Source of the DNA: Favolaschia claudopus
Lineage: Eukaryota; Basidiomycota; Agaricomycetes; Agaricales; Mycenaceae
Length of the DNA stretch: 64,000 nucleotides
Reading direction: 5' to 3'
Assembly (NCBI GenBank): GCA_037176885.1
Contig: JAWWNJ010000005.1
Coordinates: 2,790,001-2,854,000 of the forward strand
The first letter of the stretch is position 1; each line of letters begins with the position of its first letter. Both the position numbers and the translations under genes were made by a program. The notes beneath the pieces are model-generated. The model did not search any database, had not been told where the DNA came from, and saw only the letters and a program-made list of their open reading frames with translations. This document shows, one piece after another, positions 11,825 through 23,200 of the stretch.

Positions 11825-12615
11825 TATGGCGGTCAAAATGCACTTTTAAGTTTGCGACACATTTATTGACTTCGCGACACTTATATTGACCAAATTTCGT
11901 TTTTGCGACACTTATATGTCTTTTGAAGTTGTCAATAAATGTGTCGCGAAATCGGAGAAATCGCGACACTTTTATGTTGCGTGCAAAAGGTCGCGACACA
12001 TTTATTCAACGCACTTTTCGACCGGGATTGATCCTCGGACATGATCGCATCAGCGCGGGCCGAAATCAATGCAAGGTTGAGTGTTCGGTTTAACGCTCTG
12101 TGCCCTGGAATTAGGAAAGCTGTAGCTGAGAGCCTTCAAGAAGAGTGGCTTAAGGCCCCTTCACAAGCTCTTGGGACTATCCAGTTGAAAAGCAGTAAGA
12201 TTCAGTTGAATTCTTTGAATTTAAAGGAGTGTTCCAGGGTCCCTCAGCATAATGGTAAACAGCAGCCGCAAGCAGAGCTTCACACCTTGTCTACAATGCA
12301 GGGCAATTCCACAGTTACTTGTCTCCTCTGTCCCATGCCCTTTCACATTCAATTCTTCACTACATAGTCAATGCAATCTGGCTGTGTTGATGGGATCATA
12401 TCAGGATCAATATTGCCGAACGCCCGAACTTTTTCAAAAAGTGTCGCGATCTCGAATGGCGAGTATAAAAGTGTCGCGAATTCGACGAAAACGCGACACT
12501 TCTACTCACAGCCTCGGAATGCATATAAGTGTCGCAAAATCGATTTTTGGTCAATATATGTGTCGCGAGGTCAGTATATGTGTCGCAAACTTAAATGTGC
12601 ACTTTGACCGCCATA
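11825..12615. mobile_element. Non-autonomous DNA transposon with 70-bp TIRs and 12 subterminal iterons (791 bp)
   Basis: The ends are inverted repeats of about 70 bases starting TATGGCGGTCAAA, flanked by the 6-bp duplication CGATCT (11819-11824 and 12616-12621). The uninterrupted site is in the paralogue at about 28263-28275. The motif GCGACAC(A/T)T occurs twelve times: six within about the first 180 bases and six within the last 190, in both orientations. Such terminal clusters are usual transposase-binding sites. The middle holds only a 108-codon frame (12041-12367) with no recognised domain. The superfamily is uncertain, since a 6-bp duplication does not fit hAT (8), Mutator (about 9) or mariner (TA). 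Confidence 0.85.
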
Positions 12616-13431
12616 CGATCTCATAAATCGTTATCTTGCTTTATGCAAATGAATGAATGAGTTAGTACCCTCATTCAAAATATAATCGCGAGAGGGACAC
12701 ACGCACGCATTGGGCGAGAACTTTCCGGGCACCACAGCAACGCGTACTTTCTGCCCTCGTTCAATCAAGTCCACCCCAATAGATCCCCGCTCTGAAGCCT
12801 TCTGCCAAATACACTTCCCGTTCTGAACCTCATAAAGCCCGATAAATCCAGATGTTTGCAGGATAGCGTGCGTCCCTCCAGGAATGAGTTGCATGGTGAA
12901 TAGCTCGCTCGTGTCGTGTCGATACCAGGATGGAAAGTAACCTGGCGATGAATCGTCGGAGGCAGTGTAGACTCTGGGGCCCATGTTTCCGGCCCACAGA
13001 CTATTCGTTTGATCTCGTGCATAATATCCCTCGTACAATATTCATCGAGCTCTGCTTCGGAAGGACGTCGAATCAGACCTCGCAAAACGAGGTCTCGCAG
13101 GAGATGAACCCAGAGCTGCTTGGTCAGAGAAATTTGGTGGAGGAATTTATCGACCTGAGTGAACTATTTGAATACGATTTATACGATTTCAAGGAAACGG
13201 CAGATGACTCGGACGCACCCTGGATACCAGAAGCACAGTATACACATCGCAGAACGACAGAATCTTGATCAGTAGATCTTCCCCTACGTCATGTAGTCGC
13301 GCCATTGCAGAGTGTAGAACGGTCATCGACGCGGTGGAAGAGTGATATGTGGCTGTGCTGTGAATTTCGCAAGTACAGTATTTTCGTCGGCCCGGGGTTG
13401 CCAGCAGAAAAAGATGTCTCAGGGGCGACAA

Positions 13432-14312
13432 CCCGACTCTGTAAGATACACCTGGACCCGCTTCCCACCCACCGCGTTTACCGTCTCCGAATCACATCCC
13501 AAAATCGATAAATAAAATAAATACGTTAAGCACACAATTTTAGATTTAATCCACGCATCTCCGTCCCGCCTCCTTCCCTCGACCATATGTAGATCGTCTC
13601 AACCAGTCAGTAGATGGCACCCCGCACCCGACGCGGGCCAGTTCGATCAGTAAGATAACCCCGCTCCCGCCCCCTCCGCCTCAGACGCCTACACAACACA
13701 CGAGTCAATCAGTCAGTCACTTCCTGTAGATTAAAACCCACGCACCTCAGCTGCGCGCGGCGGAGGCACGTACTCCGTAAACCCAGCACTCGCATTCTCC
13801 GGCGCAACCACACCCGGCTCCGTCCCGGCTCCTGCAGCAATACCACTCACTATCCACCCCCATCATCGGCTGCGATATACCATGTTTATGCCCATGCCCC
13901 ACAACGCCCACATTCTGCGGCATCCTCACCGCATAGCTCTCATACGGCGAGAATCGAGATCCCCATCGTCATATTGAACAACGCCATGCCTCGCGAGCTT
14001 CGCTGCCAGCGCCGCGTGCTGCGCAGGACGCTCGCGTTGTGTTGACAGGGGTGCCGCGGGCGGTGCGCAGGTGTCGGAGGTGGAGTGTTGAAGATATCGG
14101 AGGTGGGGAGAGGGGTGGAGGTGGGGAGCGGGTTAGCGAGGGAGACAGAGTCGTCGTCGTCGTCGGCGACGGCGTTCTCTGAAGCAGCGGATGTGACAGA
14201 AGTTTCGCCGCTGGGGGAGAGTCCTCTGGAGGTGCGGAATGAGGGGAGGGTTTTTTGGAGGAGGACGTGGGTGCGGCGGTAGTAGCAGTAGCTGTCGGTT
14301 CAGCTTGTAAGT
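13432..14312 (-). pseudogene. Decayed 3' fragment of TPR/CCCH zinc-finger gene
   Basis: On the minus strand this matches the later part of the TPR/CCCH gene at 25145-27257, beginning in the alanine/proline-rich linker (14312) and running through the glycine-rich C-terminal region (HGISQPMMGVD, near 13860-13880) and the downstream spacer. About 500 bases are missing near 14060, removing both CCCH fingers and the Gly/Arg-rich region. The frame is broken in several places. There is no start region, so the fragment is non-functional. It marks the end of the left arm of the inverted duplication. Confidence 0.85.
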
Positions 14313-15941
14313 GTTGGAGCGCAGTGTGTCGTGTCAGTGGGGTGCGGTGGTGCGGAGGCGGAGCGCGAAATGTAGCAAAGAGACATTACCGAACGCAGGT
14401 ACATGCTTGATGAGCTTCGGTAAGGCTCGACTCCTTCCGCCAACCCGGCCCAGGTGATGCTGCTTCGACTCTTGCTCAGCAACGCGCGATCGCCCCAAGA
14501 ACACAGTTACTGGCCGTGCCCTTGCTCAGCACCAAGCAACGGCTCCCTCGCATGCCACAAGCGAGACCTGGCGGAGTATGGTTAGGATCACGACTCTGAG
14601 TACCCCGCAAGGGCCAAGGCATAGGTTGTTCCTCGACCATCACGGCAAACGGTTACATCGCGTTCAGTGACCTTCAAAGGAGATGCGAAGGTCGACGACG
14701 AGAGCAAGCCAGGAAGAGCGACGTTGATCGATAGGAAAGCTTTCATCGTGTCTGAAGGCTACGCTGGACCAAGGGGGACCCCGGGACGACGAACTCAAGC
14801 TGAAGGTCGCGCAGACTCCCCTTCACTTTCCGCTGTCACCTGTGTTGGACTGGTCATCGCTCCCTGTAGGTGGCCCGCCATGAGGCTCCTATGATCCTCC
14901 ATCCTGCATGGTGTAGCACTAGGATAAGGTTAGGACATAGAGTCTTTCAGCGTGCCGAAACCTACGACGTGGAAGGAAGTGGAGGGTATCGAGCGGCACG
15001 CGGAAGAGCCCAGACCTCGCTGATGAGATCTGTCGTTTTCCGGGATTCTCCGGCTTCCCTCATCTTTCGACTTGTCCATGACGCAATCCAAGGTCAATCA
15101 ATGCGTCGATCCACCAGACTCGGATTCTGGCCCGACTGAAACCCTGTGCATGGAGAACTCTCCTCATCCACCTCTTGCTTCCTTCCATGCAAGCTCTTGT
15201 TCTCTCGTTCTATCCACTCTGATCACCAGAAATTGGCTCCGAATCGCCGAGTCGTACGCCCGTACGCGTCACTCAGACTGGAAGTTAACGGTCTGGAGTC
15301 TCAAATAACCTTGTTGGATAAATACGACCTTGGGCTTGTTTTGGGGCAACACGTCTCCGGACATCCAAGAAGTAAGCTGCGCAAATTGCGCTCTTACATG
15401 TCGTATCCTCAGCTCCTGGTTTTGGGTCGTGCTAATTTTACTATATGTAAGCTGTTGGGCACCGTCTTCTTTCCATTTCGGGATATTACTCAGACTCAAA
15501 AACAACGGTTCAGTGGTTTCACTTCTCCCGCCGTTTACTGAATGCCGTTTGGATCCGGCAGCTTTGGAGGCCTCGACTCATTATTTTGACAGATTCGTTC
15601 CCTGCCCATGTAATGGTGGTGAGAATGCGTTGCGTTTACTCCTAGTGAAGTTCTCACAAACCTACATATCTTTCCAGACTAAATATTGAGTCCCGAATGC
15701 CAGTGATAAGCGATGTCGCAGCCGGTCACTCGGACTCGCCGACGGCGCCATGCCGTTTGTCTGCATGCAAATTATTTGAACCTTGAGGTCAGCAAGCGAT
15801 GCAGTGCGACATTGCATGCTTCTTTAACTTCTCCGCAACAGGTAACCCTGGAATCAAATTGCACGTGTCGAGACTGCATATAACACTCGTGGGCTGCCTC
15901 GAGGTAAACAAGTCTCCACGCTTATTCTTTGACCATCCTCC
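14313..15941. other. No recognised gene
   Basis: The longest frame is 131 codons (15146-15541, plus) and shows no domain I know. Around 15180-15300 a second frame reads somewhat like an F-box-family segment (LITRNWLRIAESYA), but no F-box or neighbouring exon supports it. No transposon ends, tRNA or repeats were seen. The last part presumably holds the promoter of the BTB gene. Confidence 0.3.
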
Positions 15942-16997
15942 ATGGCTGCTCCTCAACAGCAAACGGATTCCAAGCTCATAGCAGAAGTGAACCAAACGAC
16001 AGCGCCGTCCCCGATATATCATCACGCATTTGCCGCCCCGGATGCCGAAATTGCACTCGAATCAGCCGAGGGGACGCTATACCGAGTGCATTCGTACACT
16101 CTACAGACCACCTCCGGTCTCTTCAAAACACTACTTTCCCTTCCGCCGCCACCGGGTGGACACTCCACGGATCCTATCCCAGTCTACCAACCCGATACCG
16201 TCCTCGAGCCACTATTACGTCTGATGTGCGGCCTCGAGACACCACCCTGGACCTCGCTAGACGCCCTCTCCGGCGTCTTATTCCTAGCCCAAAACTGGGA
16301 CGCCCCCGGTCCCCTCGCCTCCCTCCGCTCCGCCCTCACCTCTCACAAATTCCTGACCAACCACCCCCTTCGCGTCTACGCCCTCGCCTCGCACTTCGGC
16401 TTCCGTCCCGAAACACAACTCGCCTCAACGCGCACCCTCTCTTCCAACATCTTCTCCCTCGAGTCGTTCGACATACTCTCAACCATGCCCGCCAGCGCAA
16501 CCTTACCTCTATTACGTCTCCACCGAGCGCGGCGCGACGCCCTCCGCACCCTCTTCGATAGCCCCGAACGCTTCCTAGCGGGGAACGGCCAGCCGTTCCA
16601 CTGCTCCTCCTGCGCCATCACCCCGCTCGAGAACAGCACCTGGCGCGCACTCAAACACCGCGTCCTCCGCGAGCTTGATGTGTGTTCCAGCGGTGCTGCG
16701 ATGCAGGACTATGGCGTTGCGGCGATGCAGGACTATGGCATTGCTGCGATGCAGGACTATGGCGTTGCGGCGATGCAGGACTATGGTATCGCGGTTTCTA
16801 GATCTGGTGGAATGTGGGGGGAAGATGGTATGGGAAATTGGCCGGAAGCGAAGGCGTGTTGGGCTGCGGTGTGCGTGAAGCCTGGGTGTGGCGCGACGAA
16901 TTATGATCGGGTGGCGACGATAAGGCAGATGAGGGCGTGTCTTGATGGGCTGCCTTTTGCGGTTGATGTGGATTGGTTGGATGAGGATTGTATGTGA
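15942..16997 (+). CDS. BTB/POZ domain protein with AMQDYG repeats
   Basis: A single exon encodes 351 residues. The N-terminal part (about 25-130) fits the divergent BTB/POZ fold common in Agaricomycetes: HHAFAAPDAEIALES, then TLYRVHSYTLQTTSGLFKTL (a classic H-x-x-x-L-x-x-x-S-x-x-F core), then VLEPLLRLMCG. The rest is a helical region, a CSSCAIT...W cysteine patch and a C-terminal CVKPGCGATNYD motif. Residues 252-283 are four exact-length 8-residue repeats, A-A-M-Q-D-Y-G-(V/I) with V and I alternating (16695-16790). BTB proteins mediate dimerisation and can recruit substrates to Cul3 ubiquitin ligases. A partner cannot be told from the sequence. The ATG follows a short A-rich stretch, and the lack of introns is unusual for this window. 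Confidence 0.85.
   Translation: MAAPQQQTDSKLIAEVNQTTAPSPIYHHAFAAPDAEIALESAEGTLYRVHSYTLQTTSGLFKTLLSLPPPPGGHSTDPIPVYQPDTVLEPLLRLMCGLETPPWTSLDALSGVLFLAQNWDAPGPLASLRSALTSHKFLTNHPLRVYALASHFGFRPETQLASTRTLSSNIFSLESFDILSTMPASATLPLLRLHRARRDALRTLFDSPERFLAGNGQPFHCSSCAITPLENSTWRALKHRVLRELDVCSSGAAMQDYGVAAMQDYGIAAMQDYGVAAMQDYGIAVSRSGGMWGEDGMGNWPEAKACWAAVCVKPGCGATNYDRVATIRQMRACLDGLPFAVDVDWLDEDCM
16695..16790 (+). repeat. 24-bp coding tandem repeat, four copies
   Basis: Units begin GC(T/G)GCGATGCAGGACTATGG and are 24 bases long. The first and third copies match each other, and the second and fourth nearly do, so the array looks like a doubled 48-bp unit. The period keeps the frame of the BTB gene. Confidence 0.9.
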
Positions 16998-17302
16998 GGT
17001 TCATACTGATTACTGCCACTTTTTTTTCACGGTTTTCGGTCATTTTTGTTGTGTATCTGAATTCGTGTTGTAAGTGTGTTATTGCGAGAGATCCTGTGAC
17101 CGTCGCACTGCTTTGGCGAAGTTCGCCCTCCGAACGCACCCATAACTGATTATTGCTTGGTTGGAATATATATTTGGTTGAAGCGAGCGTCCTCTTCATC
17201 GTCGATACATAGTCACGCGAAAATAAAGTGGACCACTTCAATTACAACGTCACCAACGAGTCAACGCCAACAGAATGAAAGATAAGTAATATTACAGTAG
17301 AA
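16998..17302. other. Convergent intergenic spacer
   Basis: The spacer lies between the 3' end of the BTB gene and the 3' end of the minus-strand ZZ gene. It contains a T-rich stretch (17020-17030) and A/T-rich sequence suitable for 3' ends in both directions. No gene is seen. Confidence 0.4.
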
Positions 17303-20300
17303 CTACGACTTCGAGTCATCGGCCCTCCCTACAAGACTATTCAACAACCGCTCAATATTTACAAGCCGCTCGAGCCTTGTCTCTACTTCGCCCAACCTGC
17401 AATTCGCTTCATCAAGCCTTTTATCGACATTGCGATTCACCGCATCGAACCGCGCGGTAACTAGCTCCTCGATTCGTTTCTCTACCTCTCCCCATTGTAA
17501 CTTGCACGAATCACCTTGCGTCCTCGCCCCTGCATCGCTGTCACCACTTGGAGGGGTTTCAGATCCGGTGATGCGAACGAGTGGGTGCATGATAGTGTGC
17601 GCGTAGGGAGATGATTTCTCTGCTTCGGCCTCAGCACGATACCTTTTGATATAGTCCCACGGCAACAGTTCGTTCACAGCCGTTTCGCATGGATCGCAAA
17701 CCCATGTGTCTGGAGGAAAACGATCGAGTCGAGTTGATGAATGAGTGGGCAAACACGAAACTCACTGGAGCAAGTAACACAATACCAGCAAGGCGCGTTG
17801 ACGTGCTTCTGGCAGACTGCACAGTTAAACGGTTCGCCGTCATGCACGGTTTCTTCGCAGGGTGGCACAGCAATCGAGAGCGAATGGCTAGTGTTGGAAC
17901 TCGATGCTGAGGAAAATGAAGCAGATTGCTCCGGGGACACGCCGACAGTGTCCATCAGCGGGAGATTGACCAACGCGGCCGGTTTTCCGCCAACTACGCG
18001 CTGAGGGGCCAGTGATGGACCCACAGCCGGAGTCACAACAGCAGCAGCTACTTTCATCGCAACGCCTTCCTCAATCTTCACCTCCGAGTCAGCCCCGTCC
18101 GGGGAAGCAGGTAAAGGAACCGCCAGACTGAGATCCGGCTTCGATCGATCCTTGTACACATCTCGTGCGTATTGGAACGAGTCCCCCGCTTCTTGTTTGA
18201 TGCTGAAATAATCCTTGAGCAGCAGGAGGTCGCGGAAGCGCACCATAAGGTGGGTTTTCGGGTTGTGGCTGACGTCCGTGCGGTGGGGCACTTCCGCCGC
18301 GATGCATTCGAGCTCAGAACAAGCGTCGATGGTTCGCTCATAGCCCTCCTGGCTCACGCATTCCAGGCACACGATCCGAGAGCGCACGAGAGGGCCATCA
18401 CAGCTATCACACCTGTATCCATAGCTGAAGAACGAGGACATATTTTAGACAGTCAAAGGTAACAATGTCGTTGAAAAGCTCACGGTTGGAGATTGCCAGC
18501 TCGCGTGTACCTAAAGGCACGTAAATATGTGGCAATAACATATACTAACCATACCAGTCAAACAGCTTGAATAACTCCGTCATTTCTTCAAACGAAAACG
18601 TGTACAGCATTTGCGAGTACTCAGCCTTCTCAGCTTCATCCAAAAGGCCTCGGGTCCGATTGAACCTATGAGTGAGACGAAAAACTCGCCGAACGTTTGT
18701 CATCCGAGTGCAAAGGTACGGTAAAGGCGGTTTCTTCCGCTTGATATCGTCCACAACAACTTTGATCGCGAACGCCCATAGTTCTTTGGGTTTGAGTTCA
18801 CGAACCAGTGGCCGCGCGCACATGATGGCCGACTCGGGGACTTTCTTGATTAAAAAATCGCCATTAGCGATGGCACGAGTGAAAGTCCCCGTCATGATCT
18901 CTCGGTCGGGGAAGTACGTGCCAGTGTAATGTATCCAAGTCCCGTCGTCCGTGAAAGCACGTTCGAAAGAGACCGTAAAGGTGTTGGCTTTTTTGACGGC
19001 GGATGACAGAGTGCCGAGCAGAGTGAAGTCGGAGCCATCTACAGAGGTCTGTTTCATTCATTGAGCAAAATATTAACGGAAGAGAATCATTTATACCCCG
19101 TCACCAGAAAACTCCGTTTCCGTCTCAGATTCGGTGACTCGGTTCCCGCACTTGAAATTGATGCAGGTCATAGCCATGAACGGTTTTTGATTCTCGGTCC
19201 AGTGGAAGCCATACCATTTGCCGGTGCTACGATGAAGATAAATCTCAGAGGCGTTGAGTAAGATTCTGACGCACATGGACATCTCCGCTTCCAATGGGTT
19301 TTTGAGGGTGGGGCTGAACAGGCGGCGTTATTCATTTAAGTAAGTGAGAGGTTGAGAATTAAAACTCACCTTGGTTCGGAGATCGCCGCATGATCCGTGG
19401 TGGGTGCTTTCACTGTTGGAACTGGGCTACAAGGAACAATTTAGAAACGCCGCAATCGATATAAGATAGTTGACCTTACGCGCCCCGACGGGGCACCCTC
19501 GACAGTTTCCTGTGCTGCGGCAGCGCTTGATGTGGGTGAAATTAGAAATTCAACCTCTTCATTGCAGGCTGAAGGAGACCAACGTGGATGCCTGCCCAGC
19601 CGCAGCTGATTCTTCGGGTGTTGCACATGCCTTCTCAGGCTCGCCGTGCACGAGAATTCCCTTCAGGGAAGAGGGATCCAATTTGTATATCACATCACTG
19701 CTTTTCCACACCAACACATCGTTCTCCATGAAATATTGAGGCTTGACCCAATTTTCCCATTTGTAGTAATTTTTGAACTGTTGATCACGTTAGTGACGTG
19801 TACTGGTTTCGACGCTTATAGTTAGTTTGAAGAACGAGAATATACCAGTCCACACGAAAGCCATTCAAAAATCAACTTGAGATCCGCAACTTCTTGATGC
19901 TGGAATTGCTCTGCGACACAACTTGAATCAGTTGAATGTTCTTATACGAGAAAACACGTACCTCTTAGGTCTACAAATCGCAGCCACGCCGCATCGGCAA
20001 CCCATGTAACCGTGTCCATGTCGTCCCATAATTCGTCGCGATGGAGCTCCTGTGTGAGAGCAATGTGCATTTTTGCGACGTGTCGCCGGAGCAATATCGC
20101 CAACAGCATGAATATCGACTATGTTGAATGGAAATCGAGAAGTTTATGAAATGAAAAGGTCAACTGCCAGAGGACGTACTGCTTCAATGCGGTCTCCATG
20201 CAGGATCAGAGCCACCGTGGCCAGTGCATCAATGTCGTACTGTATTTTCTCCAACCGTTCCTTCAGCATGCTCTCTTGTGCTTGGATATAGACAGCAAAT

Positions 20301-22910
20301 TTTTCTTCGAGCCACGTCTCCGGCCCATCATATCGCTCGATACTGGACGTCAGAGCAGTGACATGCTGCCAACATCCCTCGATATACTCATTCACGTATC
20401 GGGTATTCCCCGGCATTGTGATGCTAATTTGTTTCTTCAGCAGGCTCATCTGCTCGAAGAGTCCTTCTATCTCGTCACAGTATTTCGTTGCGTAGATTTG
20501 CCACCCTATTGCCCAATATGACAGCCAGTGCGGCAAACTCCAGGCATAATTAGTTTGAGTTGTTGAACAACGGATCTACTTACCTCCAGTCGGTGGGACG
20601 GGCTTGGCTGAAAGCGTTTATCTCGGAAATTGTTGTGAACCCGGAGGAGTTTGGATCAAGAGCTTCTAATCGCGCGGTCAGTAATCATGAATCGTGAAAC
20701 AAGGCCACATACGCTCAAGATAACGAAGACGCTTGACCTGAAGATAAGATGTCATCCAGCTATCTGGGAGCGGGACGGTAATGTCGGCCTCAGGGTCGCT
20801 GTCCTCATCTTCGTCTTCATCATGATCTTTTCGAACCGTTGGAACTTTGGAAGTTGGTCGCTTTCTCTGGGAAATCTCGGTCGAGGGTGGCGCTACTAAA
20901 AGCTTGCTGTGCTCGACCCGCTCAACGAGATAGTCACGAAGGGCCAGCACAAGCAGTCGTGTTTTGGCACTGCCTTTCCAGCCCTGAGATGGAGATTAGA
21001 TTCGAAGACACGCAAAGGTATTCCGAATACAGACCTGGTCTTTCCAGACGTGATAAATGATCTCAAGAAAGATGAGCTTGAAACGCTGGCGGAGTTGATT
21101 TTGAACATACCCTGTGCTTAATCCGGTTGTGCGGGCCACCTTTGAGGTAGTTCATCACCCGATCACCTTGATGCTTTATCTTGTTTCCGAGGTCCTTCCC
21201 TAGATCCTCTAATCCCATCTCAAACCGTTTTGAATAACTATCCAGGTTCTCCTGAATTACACTTCGGACATCCTCGCGGTATTCTTTCCGCAGATTTGCG
21301 ATAAGGTTGTCATTTTTCTTGCGCTCATCATCAAAAGCCGAAGGAAGCCGTCCGGCACGGTCATGGCTGACAGCGACGACGGTTGTAGCTTCGAGCGAAT
21401 TCTGAAATTTGATCATGTCGATGCATTTTTTGCTGTCCTGCATCACGACGTCTCCGCCGCCGTTCCGTTCGATCCAACGACCCATTTCCCGCTCTTGCGG
21501 CGTCAGCATGGTGCGAAACAGATGCATCATGCTGTGAGGAAGCAGTCAGTCGAGCGTTGGCAAGCGAAAAAGATCAAGGCACATACGTTTTCATGCTAGG
21601 TACAAACAGATTAGGTGATCATTGACAGAAATCCTGGAAATCGATATACTCACTCATCGTGTATTTCTTGAATCGTAACAGCGGATCTTAAACTCAGCGC
21701 GAAGGTAAGTTCCTCGCGTCGGTGCGTAAATCTCGCCGCGTAGGAGCCGAGCTCCTCGTTCCAGATCTTCGCCTTGAGAAACTTAATTCCTAAAGAGCGC
21801 TTCTCCTGTACCGTGACGGCTGGAAAATATGAGCGGTCATTTGGTCACCCCGAGAATCACGTACCGTTATAGCATTCCTCGATATCCTTCTTCATATTCT
21901 GGCAGATCGCTGCGAGGCGACTGAGAACGGGTTCCCCGTCCGGCGTTGTGCGATTATCGTCTTTGCCCAAGTTTTTCAACCTGATCATTCGTCAGCAAGG
22001 AATCAACGCGGGAGACGTGAGAAACATGCTCTAATAATACCATCATAACGTCCTTGATCTTCTCAAAGAGCGTGTTTCGTTTCTTATCGTTATCTTTTCG
22101 CTCAGTCTCCCTGATATCGCGTTGAGAGCAGAACAAAGCAATACGAGAATCTTACTGGTCATAGATTAATTTGAATGGGAGGTATGCGGCTGAACAGACA
22201 ATGAACACAAGTAAGGTTAAAGAATCGAACGAAAGAGCACCTTTGAGGAAAGGATGAACATCCGTCAAAACTTCCAAGGTGCTCATAAGAGCGGGCACCC
22301 CCTCGAGAATGGTGTTTCCTATTGCTTTCACCGTGTCGTTGGCCATCACATTCTCGTACATGCCAACAATCCCTTCCGAAATGGCTTTCGAGCCCACCAC
22401 AGCGTCTATCATAGTCTAAGAAACGAATGACACGGAAAGAAGGAATTTGGACGTGAATTACCCGCAGCGTCGTCAATTTTATCCAGGATTTTTTCCGCTT
22501 TTGAAGGATTCGTAGAACGATTCTCGATATTTTTCCACATTTCTCCCGCATTGTCAGGGAGCTCGTAGCCTGCAGGGCTGACCTGCGGAGATGAGGGCGT
22601 CGGCGGGAGCAATTTCGTATCGTATCCGTTGCTGTCAGGTATCGAGACGTTGAGTTGACTTGCAGCCGGGAACTTCCCTTCGATCGAGGTGGATTTCTCG
22701 TTGGCGCCATTTATGATTTAGGGACCTGGGAGGAAGCACATTCTGGGGAAGGCTCAGATGCGGCATCGATGCGCTGTGGCGAAGCTCAGTGATGGGTACA
22801 GTCAGCGAAAGCTGGCTGATGTCGGATGGTCCTGCAGCGCGCGTCGAGGGCTCATCGTCGACAGCGCCCGTTGTCCGATTCCGTTTGAAAATTCGGGAGA
22901 ATGAGGGCAT
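17303..22910 (-). CDS. Multi-exon protein: Goodbye-like N-terminus, EF-hand, two ZZ-type fingers, coiled coil
   Basis: A chain of small exons runs from the ATG at 22910 to a stop at 17303. In order: a basic start (MPSFSRIFKRN); a helical region (HPFLKGALSFDSLTLL, then ETERKDNDKKRNTLFEKIKD) resembling the Goodbye-type N-terminal domain of fungal NLRs; a long helical region ending in a GGPHNRIKH motif; an EF-hand loop, DPNSSGFTTISE (about 20640-20670), with calcium ligands at 1, 3, 5 and 12; the conserved LPHWLSYWAIGWQIY; a beta-rich region (18.6-19.4 kb); a first ZZ-like finger (CDSCDGPL...CLEC) at about 18420-18300; a second (CAVCQKHV...CWYCVTC, WVCDPC) at about 17830-17690; and a coiled coil. 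I recall this order as a family common in Agaricomycetes, of unknown function. Exact exon borders, especially 19.4-20.1 kb and the first junction, were not fully resolved. A TATATATGG-like box lies about 32 bases upstream. Confidence 0.8.
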
Positions 22911-23200
22911 GCAAGCTTAGGAAAATCAGCAGCGCGGCCATATATAAGTATTCGCGATGGGACGAACGTTCATTGGTTGCGTTTCAGTCCAGCGTCTATG
23001 CCTGGACTTCTGAAAGACTTCGGAAGAAAGTCAACCCGGGAGAAACACACCGCCCATCGATCACCAATCATAAGCAGGGCACTTGTCGAGGTCTGAGATA
23101 AGAAGCCGCAGTAGTCTGTGAATAGCACTTACATCCCGTCTCCAGATCATAGTTGCCAGTCCTCGAGACCTGTGAACACCGCAAAACCGACTGCAAATAG
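22911..23200 (-). promoter_or_regulatory. Upstream region of the ZZ/EF-hand gene
   Basis: A TATATA box (22940-22946) lies unusually close to the ATG at 22910. No gene was recognised in the rest. It could equally be a chance A/T run. Confidence 0.35.

Larger units (their letters stand above)
10144..13431 (-). pseudogene. F-box gene, inactivated copy
   Basis: This is a close paralogue of the intact F-box gene at 27577-29223. It keeps the F-box (DVGEDLLIKILSFCDVYTVL) with the same first intron, the middle exon, and a nearly complete last exon of about 220 codons (10144-10794). Three defects are visible. The middle exon has a net frame change near 12900-12920, where about 36 bases replace 34 of the other copy. 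A 791-bp element sits just after the second intron's acceptor, and a 713-bp element sits in the third exon. Each insertion carries a target duplication, and the uninterrupted site is present in the paralogue. No full-length protein is possible. The family supplies substrate adaptors for SCF ubiquitin ligases through Skp1. Confidence 0.9.
9840..14312. repeat. Left arm of large inverted duplication (broken copy)
   Basis: Read on the minus strand, this arm matches the plus strand from about 26016 to 29520: the 3' half of the TPR/CCCH gene, its downstream spacer, the F-box gene and about 300 bases beyond it. The match is interrupted by two transposon insertions (10989-11701 and 11825-12615) and by a large deletion inside the CCCH part. 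The arms point in opposite directions with about 11.7 kb between them. This arm carries the frameshift, the insertions and the deletion, and the other arm is intact, so this is the decaying copy. Confidence 0.9.
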
